Shown here piece after piece: positions 60,840 to 64,000 of a stretch of DNA of 64,000 nucleotides. The DNA comes from Pyropia yezoensis (lineage: Eukaryota > Rhodophyta > Bangiophyceae > Bangiales > Bangiaceae), in assembly GCA_009829735.1 (NCBI GenBank), contig CM020620.1, forward strand, positions 23,162,020 to 23,226,019. Direction: 5' to 3'. Made by a program: the position numbers and the translations under genes. Below the pieces are notes generated by a model. It had not been told where the DNA came from. It searched no databases and saw only the letters and a program-made list of their open reading frames with translations. Every line of letters begins with the position of its first letter. The stretch's first letter is position 1.

Positions 60840-61138
60840 GAGCGAGCGGCGGATCCCGCCACTCGCGGCCAAGAGAGGCCACGGTGCCAACGAGGCGGAC
60901 CACGCTTTCATCGCCACCGCGCCGCAGGGTCATCCTTCAACGACTCTGTTCTACCCCCCGGTCGGCAAGGCAGTGCGCTCCAAAGCCAACGAGTCGTGGG
61001 CTACGACGCGAACCGCCGCCGCGTGTGTCGGACTGGCGAGCCGCCGCCTCACTTCACAGCGATGTCGGCAGTTCGTGGACGCCTGGCATGGGTGTCCATG
61101 CACTTGCGCCAAAACCTTCCATTAGTGCTCGCAGCACA
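60840..61138 (+). CDS. Coding-like segment, family unknown
   Basis: A plus frame without an obvious ATG reads as a balanced protein stretch (SERRIPPLAAKRGHGANEAD, then HAFIATAPQGHPSTTLFYPP, QRCRQFVDAWHGCPCTC) before TAG at 61123. An acceptor-like CAG lies at about 60,834-60,836. It looks like an internal exon or a gene relic. The same frame continues open past the TAG to 61497 with weaker protein character. Confidence 0.3.
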
Positions 61139-61201
61139 GCTTGTCTGCACGGACGTCGTCCGGACTGCGCAGAAGGGACCCTCAACCTACCCACCGTCTG
61201 A

Positions 61202-61861
61202 TTGCCAGCCGTCCTCCGAGTGCCGCCCGGAGGGCCGCTTCGCTTTCGTGGTGCAGGCAACGGGCCACAAGTTCTGGTGGGTACGGTAGGCCCTTCGCAG
61301 CCAGCTGCGCTGACGAACCGTACGAGCCGTGCACACCGATGTGTCACCTCATCCGTACGGATGGCTGTCAAAAGGCGGGCGCCCAGCAGCGTCGAGGTGC
61401 CTACTTCGCAATACCAGAGAAAAGAAGAAGAAGACTCGCGCGTGTGTGCTTTCACTTCACAAAGGGATGGACCTGCCCACACCGACACCCTCTCTGAGTG
61501 GTCTGACTCTGCTGGCCCACCTATTTGTCAACCAGTACTGCCACTTGAGGACGATGGCGGGAATGGCGACAGAGGTAGCGTATGGGTACGGTCGCTACTG
61601 TCGCCTCCGCACCCGCCACCGCTTTGCCAGCCATTTTCGCGCCTGCTGCCGCGCCGACGGTCGCTACTACGGCGAAGAAACGGGGGGCATCGCCATCAAG
61701 GCACGCATTGGTTCGTGAACGCGTTGCCAGCTGCCGGTGACAAGGCCGCCGCCGCGGATGCTGCACCACAGCCGACACTTGTGTACGCCAACCGCGACGC
61801 CCCCCCTCCCCCCCGCTTTGAGCCTCCCCCCCTCGGCTCCGCGCTCAACGCCATGGTCTAG
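61202..61861 (+). CDS. Hypothetical Pro/Arg-rich protein
   Basis: A 219-residue plus frame. Its C-terminal half (SEWSDSAGPPICQPVLPLED, ALPAAGDKAAAADAAPQPT, APPPPRFEPPPLGSALNAMV) has a composition typical of this genome's proteins and ends in TAG. The start is uncertain and the N-terminal part overlaps other coding-like frames. No family is recognised. Confidence 0.25.
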   Translation: MPAVLRVPPGGPLRFRGAGNGPQVLVGTVGPSQPAALTNRTSRAHRCVTSSVRMAVKRRAPSSVEVPTSQYQRKEEEDSRVCAFTSQRDGPAHTDTLSEWSDSAGPPICQPVLPLEDDGGNGDRGSVWVRSLLSPPHPPPLCQPFSRLLPRRRSLLRRRNGGHRHQGTHWFVNALPAAGDKAAAADAAPQPTLVYANRDAPPPPRFEPPPLGSALNAMV

Positions 61862-63116
61862 AGCGACCTGACCGCGCGCGCTGCCGGCTCCTCCCGGCCC
61901 ATCCAGTGGGCCTCGGCGGCCGCGTGTACAAGACCTCCGCTACGCCGTCACGCCCCACACCGCGACGGCCGTGGCGTCACCTGCGTGCAATTCCGTCGGG
62001 GGGGATGCTGGTGATGGGGACTGGCACACCCGCTGTTACACCCGGCTGGCGGGCAGTTCGGCCTCCCTCTCGCCGCTGTATCGCCCGTCATCGCAGCCCA
62101 CAACACCTCACAAGAAACCCCGGCGCGGCGCGATTGCACGCAGCCGCTGGCTTCAGCGTCCGAGTGCCCTCCCAACACCTAGACCTCCCCGCCCCCCCTT
62201 CTGGTCCAACCCCTTTGGACGACCACCCCTCCCACGTCCTGCGTCAGCTCGCAAACGGGCGCCCGCCCCCCCCGCTCCCCGCCGTCACCATGGCCCACGG
62301 CCGGGACTACCTCCGCCGCGGCGATACCGAAAAGACGCGACCCAACAGCACCCTCGAGGCAACAACGCCCGCCCACTCCGGTAGTGCAACAGTGTCCAAG
62401 GACGCACACAACGAAAGTCCCCAGGACCACGCCCGACATGACCCACACCCGACAGGAGGCGCGCGCGTGGCGGGTGGCATGGAACTGCACGTAGGAACAC
62501 AGACGACGCAGGACGTACAACGGCACCCACCGGACAGCGGAGGCTGCGACCACCCGCAGTGCGCCCGAAACTGAAGCCAGCGGCGAGGGGGGGATCGCCA
62601 CTTCATGGACAAGGAAGACGCAGTCATAATCGCGATGTTCGCCGGATAGTATGAGCAGCGCCGATGCGTCGACGGCGTAAGCTACGAGCGCCTTGATATC
62701 GAGGTTGCCGTCCGCGGTCGGTGTCGCGGAAGCGGGTCGTCCAGGGCATGCAACCCGCCCCCGATGACAAGACTTACGCGAGCTTCAAGAATGACCTCCC
62801 ACAATAAGGCCTTCCCTTGCTTTTTTGCGTCGTGGTAAAACGTGGCATCGTCCCTTTGGTCAACATCTCGGAATTATCTCCCGACACGGCCGTTCTTGGA
62901 CAAGCCCTTCCACACCAAACCTCCAGGCTGTGGGGACTGCTGGTGGTCCAGCTCTGCAATCTGGGGTGCGTTGTGATTCGTCGTTTGAACGTGCGCACTC
63001 GTGCTTGGAGAAGACCTGGCAGCTCAAGCGACGGCCACAGAGCAGCTCTGGCGAGGACTCGGCCTTGACTTCTGCCAGTCGCCACCGATAGGTGGCGCGC
63101 TGGCCTTGTCTTGCAG
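61862..63116. other. Unresolved region
   Basis: Several frames of 90-220 codons on both strands, none with motifs. A frame at 62825-63091 (88 codons) is in phase with the zinc-knuckle gene to its right and could be an upstream exon. GCCTTGTCTTGCAG ending at 63116 is a good acceptor-like signal. Confidence 0.35.
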
Positions 63117-63223
63117 GTGCGTCTCGGGCCTGTAACACACCAGCAGTCACCTCTGCCGTCCATCCTTGTCGGCAGCGGCTTCCTTGGCTGTGTGCACTCC
63201 CTGGTTCTGTCACAACCTCTCTC

Positions 63224-64000
63224 ATGGCGTTCTCTATCTCATCGCCACCTCTCCCTACTGGTTGCTTCTTGCTTCGCCCAGACAGCCAGCAGCCCGGAGC
63301 TTTACGCGCTCGGCGGCGTCCTCTGCGGGATACAGCACCCCGAAGTCCAGTTGCAGGGCTTGACCCTGCCGGGCGAGACGCAAGTCGGCAGGTGTCGCCG
63401 GCGTCATCTCTGTCTACCTCCTCTTCCGGTTCAGTCTTCCCAGCCGCTGCTCTTCGGGTGCACCGCTGCTCGCGCTGCGGAGGTCGTGGTCACAATATCC
63501 GGAGCTGCCCAGAACTGGGGGAGCGCGATGCCCGGGAAGGTCGCGGTGCATGGTACCGCCAGCGTTGTGGTGTGTGTGGTAATGTTGGCCACAATGCGCG
63601 GAACTGTGCCGCGCTGGTCCGGGCTCGTGGCCGCTGTACTGTGTGTGGCGGTTCGACGCGGCTATCGTGCTCGGGATGCGCTGGAATGGGCTGCACCACT
63701 GTGGCCTCGGCGGGGGGTGGACCCGGGCGGCGTGGGCTGACAGCTCCAACGGCTGGCTCTGGCCTCGGTACGTTCCGGCGTGCCCCGGTTGCGGCTGGGG
63801 TGCTAGCCGAACTGGTAGGAGATGCCACACAATTGCCAGCAGGGCACATGCAAGCTGCTGCACGGCACACGCAGCCGCCTGCACCGGCGTTTGCAAGCGA
63901 GGAGGACGAGAAACCAGCCCCAGAGTCTTTGCGAGTGGCGGTTGAAAAGGCAGCTGGCCAGCCCTCGTCGCGCACATCTGTTCGGCTGTCTGTGCGGCAG
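63224..64000 (+). CDS. CCHC zinc-knuckle protein, 3' end beyond the window
   Basis: A plus frame open from TAG at 63089 to the window edge. The first ATG is at 63224, and an acceptor-like site at 63114-63116 would start the exon earlier. A Ser/Pro/Arg-rich N-terminal part of about 80 residues is followed by two perfect CCHC knuckles: CSRCGGRGHNIRSC at 63467-63508 and CGVCGNVGHNARNC at 63566-63607. A third Cys pair, CTVCGG, has no His. After these comes an Ala/Pro/Glu-rich stretch (ASEEDEKPAPESLRVAVEKA) reaching the edge. GHN-R-C knuckles are common in single-strand nucleic-acid-binding proteins and near transposases. Which this is cannot be told from the part present. Confidence 0.55.
   Translation, partial: MAFSISSPPLPTGCFLLRPDSQQPGALRARRRPLRDTAPRSPVAGLDPAGRDASRQVSPASSLSTSSSGSVFPAAALRVHRCSRCGGRGHNIRSCPELGERDAREGRGAWYRQRCGVCGNVGHNARNCAALVRARGRCTVCGGSTRLSCSGCAGMGCTTVASAGGGPGRRGLTAPTAGSGLGTFRRAPVAAGVLAELVGDATQLPAGHMQAAARHTQPPAPAFASEEDEKPAPESLRVAVEKAAGQPSSRTSVRLSVRQ

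Overview
The window is nuclear DNA of a very GC-rich eukaryote. Long homopolymeric C/G tracts, proteins rich in Ala, Gly, Pro and Arg, few visible introns, Ty3 and Ty1-type LTR elements, a Sen1-type helicase and a Fanzor nuclease all rule out a bacterium. A bacterial-type tRNA adenosine deaminase (TadA) with a long N-terminal extension is most easily read as a plastid enzyme, so an alga is likely. A bangiophyte red alga or a haptophyte would fit, but the lineage is inference.

Layout. 1-4 kb is GC-rich, low-complexity DNA with possible minus-strand coding, ending in a dispersed repeat (R) that contains an 8-bp minisatellite. 4,034-13,410 is a young, whole-looking Ty3/gypsy chromovirus with 469-bp LTRs and an extra antisense gene. 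14.2-15.9 kb is an old broken Ty1/copia fragment. 15.9-17.3 kb (minus) carries a GATA-type zinc finger. 18.2-18.6 kb is a second R copy without the insertion. 18.8-19.4 and 29.1-29.7 kb are AT-richer islands, each with two copies of the 14-bp palindrome GTTATGTACATAAC. Between them lie a free-standing relative of the retroelement antisense gene (20.2-21.2 kb) and a convergent pair of paralogues of unknown function (24.7-25.4 and 26.3-27.1 kb). 28-33.3 kb holds several tandem repeats. 33.7-40.2 kb is a large Sen1/senataxin-like helicase gene, cut inside its helicase core by a second copy of the chromovirus (40,230-49,606). An array of the palindrome follows at 49.7-50.0 kb. 52.4-56.6 kb is a Fanzor (eukaryotic TnpB-like RNA-guided nuclease) frame broken only by two in-frame TAG codons. 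Then come TadA (57.1-58.3 kb), a gamma-glutamylcyclotransferase/AIG2-like gene (58.8-59.6 kb, minus), unresolved coding-like sequence, and a CCHC zinc-knuckle gene running off the right edge.

How the parts relate. The strongest new signal is that the antisense gene of the chromovirus is kept open in both copies and has a diverged, free-standing relative in the same window. The two share colinear motifs at matching spacing. That relative sits in a segment flanked by palindrome-bearing islands. The second signal is the Fanzor gene. Neither has been tested against a database here. All similarity calls come from motif reading by eye.
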